The translations under genes and the position numbers were made by a program. The notes beneath the pieces were generated by a model that saw only the letters and a list, made by a program, of their open reading frames with translations, was not told where the DNA came from and searched no databases. A stretch of 64,000 nucleotides of DNA, taken from assembly GCA_027886175.1 (NCBI GenBank), contig JAJNNQ010000127.1:62001-126000 (forward strand), read 5' to 3'. The DNA is from Phylloscopus collybita. Lineage: Eukaryota; Chordata; Aves; Passeriformes; Phylloscopidae. This document shows, one piece after another, positions 52,799-62,292 of the stretch (position 1 is its first letter; each line of letters starts with the position of its first letter).

Positions 52799-52805
52799 TT
52801 TAATA
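52799..52805 (-). promoter_or_regulatory. TATA box candidate in ERV 3' LTR
   Basis: TATTAAA on the - strand, about 95 bp upstream of the AATAAA signal, in the expected place for a retroviral core promoter. Confidence 0.5.
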
Positions 52806-53236
52806 CTACAATTCTGGGGTGGATTCTAAGTTGCAGTTACTAATAAAACAATCTAAATACATCATGCTAAATTAAGTCATTTAGGTTCTAACAAATCTAG
52901 CACAAGTTTTGGGATGGGCCGAGAACAGTTTTGCAAAATGAATGGCTAGCTCTACTGTACTTCAAAGATAAGAATTAAATGATGGACACGAGGATAATTA
53001 TGCATGACAAAGGAGGTAAGGCAGGGGAGAACTAATAAAAGAAAGATTCTAAGCAGGGGCAAAGCTGTCCTAGAAACTCTTATTGGAACTACAAAAAGTT
53101 ACATATTAAAACAAGCAATACATCTTAAGACAAAAGGGCTTTCTTGAATTTTGCAGACTATTCTAAACCTAACAATAAAACTCTTCATGCTGAATTTTCA
53201 GCTAAGGCCTGCACATATTATTTTTGCAGAGTCATA

Positions 53237-53264
53237 CTTCCCCCTTTTTTTTTTTTTTTTTTTT
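53237..53264 (-). promoter_or_regulatory. polypurine tract, with A20 homopolymer
   Basis: On the - strand this reads twenty A, five G, then AAG, immediately before the LTR. It is the primer site for plus-strand DNA synthesis in retroviruses and sits next to the env stop codon (53,266-53,268). The A20 run is longer than usual and may have grown by slippage. Confidence 0.85.
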
Positions 53265-53265
53265 G

Positions 53266-54642
53266 TTACTGATCTGGTGTGTAAACTTCTGGGCTATTTT
53301 CACTGCTGGTAACTTCGTCTAGCGGAAATTCGTTGGCTGGCTCTACTGAATGCACTGAATGCACAGAGGGGGTGGAAGTGGAAAAAACTGCACGCATGAT
53401 CAAACTTTTTACTAAACTAAAAGCAAAGGCCACAACTAATACAATGAACAACACTAACAGTCCTGTTTTGATCCATGAGCTGGCAACTTTAGAAAGTCCG
53501 ACACCTGAAAAGATGTTGTCAAACCAGTCTCCTATTTCTTCTTTGATGGAACTGACCATCCCTCGTAGCTGGTGGACAGATTTTCTGACGTCTTCTGCTT
53601 TAGATGATAGGTTGAAGCAGCAGAGTCCTTCGAACTCCTCGCACGAATGTTGATTCAACAAAAGCAAGTAATCAATGGCAGCTCTATTTTGGAGCGTTGC
53701 CCGTCTAGTTATCTGTTCGTCTGATAAGAGGTCACTTATAGCACGAGATGTTAAATTTGCTTGTTTAGCTACCCAACATTCTAATTGGCCTAATTCTCCC
53801 ACAGACTTTGCAATTGAAACCCAAGGTAAAAAAACTGACAGGGCTGCTGCTTTTGCCCTGGACCAATGGATAATTTCTGAATTGCAATCCGAATTAAGAC
53901 TTGTCAAGTCTCTCTTCTGAACTTTTAGAGAGGAATTTTTCTTGTGCCAATTGAGAATTTGAGTCATGTTAGGGGTAAAAAGGCTCAGCTTACTCAGAGT
54001 GCAAGGACCTCCAATGAGACGAGCTGGGATCCCAGTAAAGGCTCTGTCACTACAAACAAGGAAAAAACCTTTGGGAAGGGAAAGGGAATTGCTAGCAGAA
54101 AAAGTAAGGACATGAACAATTTTTGCACACCAATTTGTTGCCATATAAGAAATTTCAGCTTGTCTCAAATTGTAAAACGACTTTTCTTGCTCTTTGGGTG
54201 GGGTATACATAAATTGAACACAAAAAGGAGCTTTGGAGGACCCAAGGAGTTCTAATTCTTGGGGCTCCAGGTGGGGGCGGCCGAGAGACTGAGACCATTG
54301 TTTCCAAAAAGCAAGGGGATTTTTAACAACAGTAGAAGGGGGCTCATTTATTTCTTGAAACTCTTTAACTGCGCTAGGTTTCTGATTAAAACTTTGACGC
54401 TACCGGAGGAGTGGTTGAGGATACTCTTCTTCTTTTGCAGGGATCCCTACTAAGCAGGCAGACATGGGATTTTGGGCTGAGGCTGAGGCTAGACAAATGT
54501 GATCTTGGCCTAGACTCTGTGCAAGGGTTTTCCACACATTGGTTTTTGGCTGTGGGACAATCCAGAAGAAAGCCAGGGTTGGCAAACTGAGCAGCATCAC
54601 AAATGCAAACACTCTCGAACTACGAATTTCCATGCTGACCAC
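53266..54642 (-). pseudogene. env: ERV env (surface and transmembrane), one in-frame stop
   Basis: Env mediates receptor binding and membrane fusion. The frame runs from Met at 54,642 to the TAA at 53,266-53,268, 458 codons, and is broken only by a TAG at codon 81 (54,400-54,402). A hydrophobic signal-peptide-like stretch occupies about residues 11-28. A basic KVQKR site at 240-244 is the likely SU/TM cleavage point. A cysteine-bounded hydrophobic loop (C253 to C289) fits an internal fusion peptide as in alpharetroviruses. LQNRAAIDYLLL begins at 317, followed by a CX6CC motif (C334, C341, C342). A membrane span lies at about 394-413, then a tail of about 45 residues. The part before cleavage is only about 244 residues, short for a full SU, so some loss or an intrinsically short SU is possible. 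It begins 36 bp after the pol stop. Confidence 0.9.
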
Positions 54643-54677
54643 CAGGCCTGTAGTTCTGTAACTTAAAAGAAAAGAAT

Positions 54678-56162
54678 TTAGTTAAACAAACACTGAAAAC
54701 ACTCAGCAAGAGGAAGCAGCTCTTCTGCTTCTTCCTCTTGCCAAAACATCCAGGAAGGAATACTAACTGGACAAGAAGGCTCTGTGTCTGAACCTTCCTG
54801 TTCTTCATCTTTTTTTCTCTTTCTCCAGGAGGCGACAGCTGCCTGGGGCACTTTTGCTTCTGATGTTTTGGGGACATAGGGTCTCACACATCGGGAGGGA
54901 ATCTACCGCAAGCCGGTGGGAGTGGAGACACAGGCGTACCCGCGCCTCCAGGTGACTAAATCATGAGGACTCTGTATCCTCAAAGTTTCTGGATCTTTGA
55001 CAAGGACCTTTGGCCTTTCATGGGGTTCTAACAGAGAGCTCCCTCGAAAGTGCCTTGTCACCGGCGGGTTCATGGTCTCAAAGGAACAGTTAAGAAAATT
55101 CAAAGTGAACAGAGCACGGGCCAATCTCACAGATGGTGGTTCAATTTTGAGGATTGGTTGCTGCTGACTGAGGGCTCTTTTGAGGTTAAGATGAGTCCTC
55201 TCCACAATTGCTTGGCCTGTGGGAGAGTGGGGAATCCCTGTTTTGTGTTTTACTTCTCATTGCTGTAAAAAGTTGCTGAATTCTTTAGATGTGTATGCTG
55301 GAGCATTATCTGTTTTCAAGGACTTTGGGATGCTTAATACAGCGAAAGCCTGGATAAAATGCTTGATAGCATCTCCAGCTTTCTCTCCTGTGTGGGCAGA
55401 TGCAAAAACAGCTCCTGAGAACGTGTCGACAGAGACATGCACGAACTTTTGCTTTCCGAAAGGGGCAAAGTGCGTGACGTCTGATTGCCACACTTCACAG
55501 CTGGACAAACCTCGGGGATTGACACCTGTGGGCAGAGATGAGATTGCACATTTGTTACATTGTGAACAGTTGTTTACAATTGCTTTGGCTTGGTCACGAG
55601 TTAAATTAAACTGCCTGACCAGTCCAGGTGCATTTTGGTGATGGAGTTGGTGACTGATTCTTGCTTGCTCAAAGTGATTTGGCAGAGGAGCTATCTCCAC
55701 GGTGGTGGCAAGAGCATCAGCTCTCTTGTTTCCCTCTGCAATGAATCCTGGGAGTTCTGTGTGTGACCTGGTGTGCATCACAAAAAAGGGGTGTTCTCGG
55801 AGAGAAATAAGTTTCACGAGCTTAGAAAGCAACTGAAAAAGTGTGATGTTAGAGACTTCTTGCAGCACAGACTGTTCTGCTCTAGAAACTATCCCTGCTA
55901 CATAACTGGAATCTGTCACTAAATTAAAGGGTTCAGAAAATTTTTCAAATGCTCTGACAACTGCAGCCAATTCAGCAACCTGAGGTGAGCCTTCCACCTC
56001 TGCAACATCAGATTCCCACTGATGTGAATCGGGATCTCGCCAAGTCATTACCGACTTGTGAGATTTACCCGACGCGTCTGTGAACACTGTCAGTGCATTG
56101 AGTGGTTTTCTGCTTTGCATAGTTTTCAGCTCTAAATGAAATTGGACATCAGCACTGAACAT
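54678..56162 (-). pseudogene. pol: ERV pol 3' part: RNase H and integrase, two in-frame stops
   Basis: Counted from the codon at 56,162, RNase H covers about residues 24-155 with the acidic set D29, E64, D84 and D149 and H134. The integrase zinc-binding domain follows with H171, H175, C199 and C202. The catalytic core shows D228 and D285, and the third acidic residue lies at codon 321 (55,200-55,202), exactly 35 residues after D285: a DD35E core. A TGA at 55,257-55,259 (codon 302) interrupts the core, and a TAG at 54,903-54,905 (codon 420) interrupts the C-terminal domain. No frameshift separates the pieces. Past the second stop the frame continues through a charged tail to the stop at 54,678. 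Reverse transcriptase and everything upstream are missing; the ATG at 56,162 is an internal pol codon at the deletion joint, not a true start. Confidence 0.9.
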
Positions 56163-56175
56163 TTTAAACCTAAAC

Positions 56176-56254
56176 CTATTCTAAACCTAAAAATAAAACT
56201 CTTCATGCTGAATTTTCAGCTAAGGCCTGCACATATTATTTTTGCAGAGTCATA
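56176..56254 (-). mobile_element. 79-bp stub of the ERV 5' LTR (U3 start)
   Basis: Matches 53,158-53,236 of the 3' LTR with a single difference (56,191 region, A for C). It ends abruptly at 56,176 and, after 13 bases of uncertain origin containing repeated TAAACC, joins pol at 56,162. It carries no TATA or poly(A) element, so the element has no 5' promoter. Confidence 0.9.
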
Positions 56255-56260
56255 GAGGAC
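56255..56260. repeat. target-site duplication GAGGAC, right of ERV
   Basis: Matches the left flank and continues as the satellite sequence GCTTTGGTTTCCC. Undeleted monomers such as the one near 59,535 show the joined, empty version. Confidence 0.9.
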
Positions 56261-58389
56261 GCTTTGGTTTCCCATGGAAAAGGGCCACCCTTGGTGTTAA
56301 ATGCTGTCTGCTTGCCAATGGGCTTATGACTACTGAAATTCCATACAAATGCGAATATCTCCCAGGTGCAATCTAACACCAGATGGAAATTTCTCTGCCC
56401 TTGTGGTTCCAAAGGCCTCCTACAAATTTCCATCAGGAACCTAGTGTGGAGACTTTGGTTTCCCATGGAAAAGGACCACCGTTCCTGTCTAATGCTGTCT
56501 GCCTGGCACTGTGGTTATGAGTGCTGAAGTTCCATACAAATGAGGATATCTCCCAGGTGTAATCTACCACCGGGTCGAAGTTTGTCTGCCCTCGTAGTGC
56601 CAAAGCCCTCCTAAAAACTGACATCAGGAACGTGGGGTGGAGACTTTGTTTTCCCATGGAAATGGGCCACCGTTTGTGTCTAATGCTATGTGCCTGCCAC
56701 TGGGCTTATGCCTAGTAAAATCCCATACAATGAGGATATCTCCCAGATGGAGTCTACGACCAGATGAAAGTTTGTCTGCCCTTGTTATGCCAACGGCCTC
56801 CTACAAACTGACATCAGGAATCTGGAGAGGACGCTTTGGTTTCCCATGGAAAAGGGCCACCCTTGGTGTTTAATGCTGTCTCCTTGCCACTGGGCTTATG
56901 ACTACTGAAATTACATACAAATGAGGATATCTCCCAGATGCAATATGCCACCAGATGGAAGTTTGTCTGCTCTTGCAGTGCCAAAGGCCTCCTTCAAACT
57001 GACATTCAGAACCTCACATGGAGACTTTGGTTTCCTATGAAAAAGGCCCACCGTTCATATTTAATGCTGTCTGTCTGCAACTGGGCTTCTGAGTACTAAA
57101 ATTCCACTAAAATTCCATAAAAATGAGGACATCTCCGAGGTGCAATCTACCGCCAGATGGAAGTTTGTCTGCCCTTGTAGTGCCAAAGGCCTCCTAAAAA
57201 CTGACATCAGGAACATAGGATGGATAATTTGTTTTTCCATTGGAAAGGCCCACCGTTCGTGTCTAATGCTGTCTGCCTGCCAGTGGGCATAAGCCTACTA
57301 AAATTACCTACAAATGAGGATATCTCCTTAATGCAATTTCCCACCAGATGGAAGTCTCTCTGCCCTTTTAATGCCAAAGGCCTCCTACAAACTGATATCA
57401 GGGGCCTGGGTTGGAGACTTTGTTTTCCCATGGAAAAGGGCCACCGTTCGTGTCTAATGCTGTCTGCCTGCCACTGGGCTTCTACCTGCTGAAATTCCAT
57501 ACAAATGAGGATTTCTCCCCAATGCAATCAGCCACCAGACGGAAGTTTGTTTGCCCTTGTACTGCCAAAGGCCTCCTAAAACCTGACATCAGGAACGTGG
57601 CATGGAGACTTTGGCTGCCCATGGGAAAAGGGCCACCGTTCATGTCTAATGCTGTCTGCCTGCCACTGGGCTTCTACCTGCTGAAATTCCATACAAATGA
57701 GGATTTCTCCCCGATTGAATCAACCAGCAGATGGAAGATTGTCTGCCCATGTAGTGCCAAAGCCTTCCTAGAAACGGACATCAGGAACGTGGTGTGGAGA
57801 CTTTGGTTTCCTATAGAAATGGGCCACTGTTCGTGTGTAATGCTGTCTGCCTGCCACTGGGCTTCTTCCTACTGAAATTCCACTAAAATTCCATAGAAAC
57901 GAGGATATCTCCCAGGTGCAATCTACAACCAGATGGAAGTTTCTCTGCCTGTATGTTGGAAAAGGCCTCCTACAAAGTGACATCAGCAATGAGCGCGGAG
58001 ATTTGGGTTTCCCATGGAAATGGGCCACCGTTCGTGTCTAATGGTGTCTGCCTGCCACTGGGGTTATGCCTGCTAAAATTCCTCACAAATGAGGATATCT
58101 CCCAGATGGAATCCACCACCAGTTCGAAGTTTGTTTGCCCTTGTAGTGCCAAAGGCCTCCTAAAAACTGACATCAGGAACCTGGGGTGGTGTCTTTGGTT
58201 TCTCATGGAAATGGGCCACCGTTCGTGTCTAATGATTTCTGCCGGCCATTGGGCTTCTGCCTACGAAAATTCCACTGAAATTCCAGACAAATGAAGACAT
58301 CTCCCGGGTGCAGTCTATCGCCAGATATAAGTTTGTCTGCTCTTATAGTGCCAAATGCTTCCTGCAAACTGACATCAGGAATCTGGGGT

Positions 58390-59190
58390 GGAGACTTTGG
58401 TTTCCCATGGAAAAGGGCCACCGTTCGCGTCTAATGATGTGTGCCTGCCACTAGGCTTCTGCCTATTAAAATTCCACTAAAATTCCATACATATGCGGAT
58501 GTCTCTCAGGTGTAATCTACCACCAGATGGAAGTTTGTCTGCCCCTGCAGAGCCAAAGGCTTCCTACAAATTGACATCAGGAACCTGGGGCGGAGATTTT
58601 AGTTTCCCAAGAAAAAGGGCTACCGTTCGTGTCTAATGCTGTCTGCCTGCCACTGGGATTATGGCTACTAAAATTACATACAAATGAGGATATCTCCCAG
58701 ATGGAATCTACCAGCAGTTGGAAGTTTGTCTACTCTTGTAGTGCCAGAGGCCTCCTAGGAAATGACATCAGGAACCTGGGGTGGAGACTTTGGTTTCCCA
58801 TGGAAATGGGCCACTATTCATGTCTAATTCTGCCTGCCTGCCGCTGGGATTCTGCCTACTAAAATTCCTCTAAAATTCCATACAAATGAGAATATCTCGC
58901 TGGTGCAATCTACCACCAGATGGAAGTTTGTCTGCCCATGGTGAGCCAAAGGCTTCCTACAAATTGACATCAGGAACCTAGGGCGGAGACTTTGGTTTCC
59001 CATGGAAAAGGACCACCGTTCGTTTCTAATGCTGTCTGCCTGCCACTGTGGTTATGACTGCTGAAGTTCCATACAAATGAGGATATCTCCCAGGTGCAAT
59101 CTACAACCACGTGGACGTTTGTCTGCCCTCGTAGTGCCAAAGGCCTCCTAAAAACTGACATCAGGAACGTGGGGTGGAGACTTTGGTTTC
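58390..59190 (-). repeat. 0.8-kb satellite block, copy 1
   Basis: Matches 61,303-62,103 at an offset of 2,913 bp (about 15 monomers). Several private features are shared, including CTAATGATGTG at 58,431 and 61,344 and the unusual CCCATGGTGAGCC near 58,935 and 61,848. Confidence 0.8.
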
Positions 59191-61302
59191 CCATGGAAAA
59201 GGGCCACCGTTCGTGTCTAATATTGTCTGTCTGCCACTGGGCTTATGGGTACATACAAATGAGGATGTCTCCCAGGTGCAATCTACCACCAGGTGGAAGT
59301 TTGTCTGCCCCTGTAGAGCCAAAGGCTTCCTACAAACTGACATCAGGAACGTGCAGTGGAGACTTTGGTTTCCCATGGAAATGGGCCACGGTTTGTGTCT
59401 AATGCTATGTGCCTGCCACTGGGCTTATGCCTAGTAAAATCCCATACAAATGAGGATATCTCCCAGATGGAGTCTACCACCAGTTGAAAGTTTGTCTGCC
59501 CTTCTAATGCCAACGGCCTCATACAAACTGACATCAGGAATCTGGAGAGGACGCATTGGTTTCCCATGGAAAAGGGCCAGCTTTGTTGTTCAATGCTGTC
59601 TGCCTGCCAGTGGACACATGCCGACTAAAATTCCCTACAAATGAGGATATCTCCCAAATGCAATTTCCCACCAGATGGAAGTTTGTCTCCCCTTTTAATG
59701 CCAAAGGCCTCCTACAAACTGACATCAGGAGCCTGGGTTGGAGACTTTGTTTTCCCATGGAAAAGGGCCACCGTACGTGTCTAAGTCTCTCTGCCTGCCA
59801 CTGGGCCTCTACCTGCTGAAATTCCATACAAATGAGGATATCTCCCCGATGTAATCAGCCACCAGACGGAAGTTTGTTTGCCCTTGTACTGCCAAAGGCC
59901 TCCTAAAACCTGACATCAGGAACGTGGCCTGGAGATTTTTGGCTGCCCATGGGAAAAGGGCCACCGTTCATGTCTAATGGTATCTGCCTGCCACTGGGCT
60001 TCTACCTGCTGAAATTCCATACAAATGAGGATATCTCCACGATGCAATCAACCACCAGACGGAAGTTTGTCTGCCCTTGTCGTTCCAAAGGCCTTCTAGA
60101 AACGGACATCAGGAACGTGGGGTGGAGACTTTGGTTTCCCATAGAAATGGGCCATTGTTCATGTTTAATGCTGTCTCCCGGCCACTGGGCTTCTTCCTAC
60201 TAAAATTGCACTAAAATTCAATAGAAATGAGGATATCTATCAGGTGTAATCTACCACCAGATGGAAGTTTCTCTGCCCTTATATTGGAAAACGCCTCCTA
60301 CAAAGTGACATTTGCAACATGGACTGGAGGTTTTGGTTTCCCACGGAAAAGGGCCACTGTTCGTGTCTAAGGCTGTCTGCCTGTCACTGGGGTTATGCCT
60401 GCTGAAATTCCTCACAAATGAGGATATATCCCAGATGCAATATGCCACCAGTTGGAAGTTTGTCCCCTCTTGTAGTGCCAGAGGCCTCCTAAAAAATGAC
60501 ATCAGGAACCTGGGGTGGAGACTTTGGTTTCCCATGGAAATGGGCCACTATTCATGTCTAATACTGTCTGCCTGCCGCTGGGATTCTGCCTACTAAAATT
60601 CCACTCAAATTCCATACAGATGAGGATATCTCCCAGGTGTAATCTACCACCAGGTGGAAGTTTGTCTGCCCTCATAGTGCCAAAGGCCTCCTAAGAACTG
60701 ACATCAGGAACGAGGGGTGGAGACTTTGGTTTCCCAAGGAAATGGGCCACCGTTTGTGTCTAATGCTGCCTGCCAGCCACTGGGCTTATGCCTACTAAAA
60801 TTCCACTAAAATTCCATGGAAATTAGGATATCTCCCAGGTGCAATCTACCACCAGATGGAAGTTTTTCTGCCCTTGTAGCTCCAAACGCCTCTTACAAAC
60901 TGACATCAGGAACGTGGGGTGGAGACTTTGGTTTCCCATGGGAAAGGGGCACCGTTAGTGTCTAATGCTGTCTGCCTGCCACTGGGCTTCTGTCTGCTGA
61001 AATTCCATACAAATGAGGATATCTCCTCGATGCAATCAACCATCAGATGGAACTTTGTGTGCCCTTTTAGTGCCAAAGGCCTCTTACAAACTGACATCAG
61101 GACCGTGGGGTGGAGACTTTGGTTTCCCATGGAAAAGGGCCACCGTTAGTGTCTAATGCTGTCTGCCTGGCACTGAGGTTATGACTGCTGAAGTTCCATA
61201 CAAATGAGGATATTTCCCAGGTGCAATCTACCACCAGATGGAAGTTTGTCTGCCTTCGTAGTGCCAAAGGCCTCCTCCAAACTGACACCAGGAACCTGGA
61301 GT

Positions 61303-62103
61303 GGAGACTTTGGTTTCCCATGGAAATGGGCCAGCGTTCGTGTCTAATGATGTGTTCCTGCCACTAGGCTTCTGCCTATTAAAATACCACTAAAATTCCT
61401 TAAAAATGAGGATGTCTCCCAGGTGCAATCTACCACCAGATGGAAGTTTGTCTGCCCCTGTGGAGCCAAAGGCTTCCTACAAATTGACATCAGGAACCTG
61501 GGGCGGACACTTTGGATTCCCATGGAAAAGGGCCACCGTTCGTATCTTATGCTGTCTGCCTGCTACTGGGTTTATGGCTACTAAAATTACATACAAATGA
61601 GGATATCTCCCAGATGCAATATGCCAGCAGTTGGAAGTTAGTCTCCTCTTGTAGTGCCAGAGGCCTCCTAAAAAATGACATCAGGAACCTGGGGTGGAGA
61701 CTTTGGTTTCCCATGGAAATGGGCCACTATTCATGTCTAATTCTGCCTGCCTGCCGCTGGGATTCTGCCTACTAAAATTCCTCTAAAATTCCATACAAAT
61801 GAGAATATCTCCCTGGTGCAATCTACCACCAGATGGAAGTTTGTCTGCCCATGGTGAGCCAAAGGCTTCCTACAAATTGACATCAGGAACCTAGGGCGGA
61901 GACTTTGGTTTCCCATGGAAAAGGACCACCGTTCGTTTCTAATGCTGTCTGCCTGCCACTGTGGTTATGACTGCTGAAGTTCCATACAAATGAGGATATC
62001 TCCCAGGTGCAATCTACAACCACGTGGACGTTTGTCTGCCCTCGTAGTGCCAAAGGCCTCCTAAAAACTGACATCCGGAACGTGGGGTGGAGACTTTCTT
62101 TTC
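61303..62103 (-). repeat. 0.8-kb satellite block, copy 2
   Basis: Partner of 58,390-59,190. Divergence between the two is clearly higher than between the 10,932-bp block copies, so this duplication is older. Confidence 0.8.
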
Positions 62104-62292
62104 CCATGGAAATGGGCCACCGTTTGTGTCTAATGCTATGTGCCTGCCACTGGGCTTATGCCTAGTAAAAACCCATACAAATGATGATATCTCCCAGTTG
62201 GAGTCTACCACCAGTTGAAAGGTTTTTCTGCCCTTGTAATGCCAACGGCCTCCTACAAACTGACATCAGGAATCTGGAGAGGACGCTTTGGT

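Larger units (their letters stand above)
52521..53236 (-). mobile_element. 3' LTR of the ERV, about 716 bp
   Basis: The LTR runs on the - strand from TATGACTCTGC (53,236) to TGCAACA (52,521). The 5' boundary is fixed in two ways: it abuts the polypurine tract, and the same 79 bp recur at the distal end of the element next to the target duplication. A TATA box candidate lies at 52,799-52,805 and an AATAAA at 52,699-52,704. The U3 region is therefore long (about 430 bp), and R plus U5 occupy about 250 bp. The 5' terminus shows TATG rather than the canonical TG. Confidence 0.92.
52521..56254 (-). mobile_element. internally deleted endogenous retrovirus, alpharetrovirus-like class II
   Basis: A 3.7-kb non-satellite insertion in the satellite, transcriptionally on the - strand. 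In viral order it has a 79-bp stub of the 5' end of the LTR (56,254-56,176), RNase H and integrase parts of pol (56,162-54,678), env (54,642-53,266), a polypurine tract (53,264-53,237) and a full 3' LTR (53,236-52,521). The rest of the 5' LTR, the primer-binding site, gag, protease and reverse transcriptase are absent. The satellite hexamer GAGGAC flanks both ends. The env architecture and the 6-bp duplication point to an avian alpharetrovirus-like lineage; a class II beta-like relative is the main alternative. It cannot replicate: essential genes are missing and pol and env have in-frame stops. Confidence 0.93.
51361..62292. repeat. 10,932-bp duplicated block, copy 1 (satellite plus ERV)
   Basis: From about 51,361 to 53,068 the sequence matches 62,293 to 64,000 at a constant offset of 10,932 bp. 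The match covers six satellite monomers and the first 548 bp of the ERV 3' LTR, and continues to the window end. The joint between copies (about 62,270-62,293) lies in a motif shared by all monomers, as expected of unequal crossing-over. Confidence 0.92.

Noticed and set aside
54620..54887. Separate small - strand gene between pol and env
   Set aside because: The frame at 54,678-54,887 is in phase with integrase after a nonsense codon, so it is the pol C-terminus. The 54,620-54,877 frame is its overlapping shadow.
53333..55641. Plus-strand frames of 64-140 codons opposite pol and env
   Set aside because: They are antisense shadows of the retroviral genes, which show clear catalytic and structural motifs on the - strand.
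52521..56254. Two independent ERV integrations at 52.5 and 63.45 kb
   Set aside because: Both sit at the identical base of the same satellite context, and the flanks match at one fixed offset of 10,932 bp, so duplication of the block explains them.
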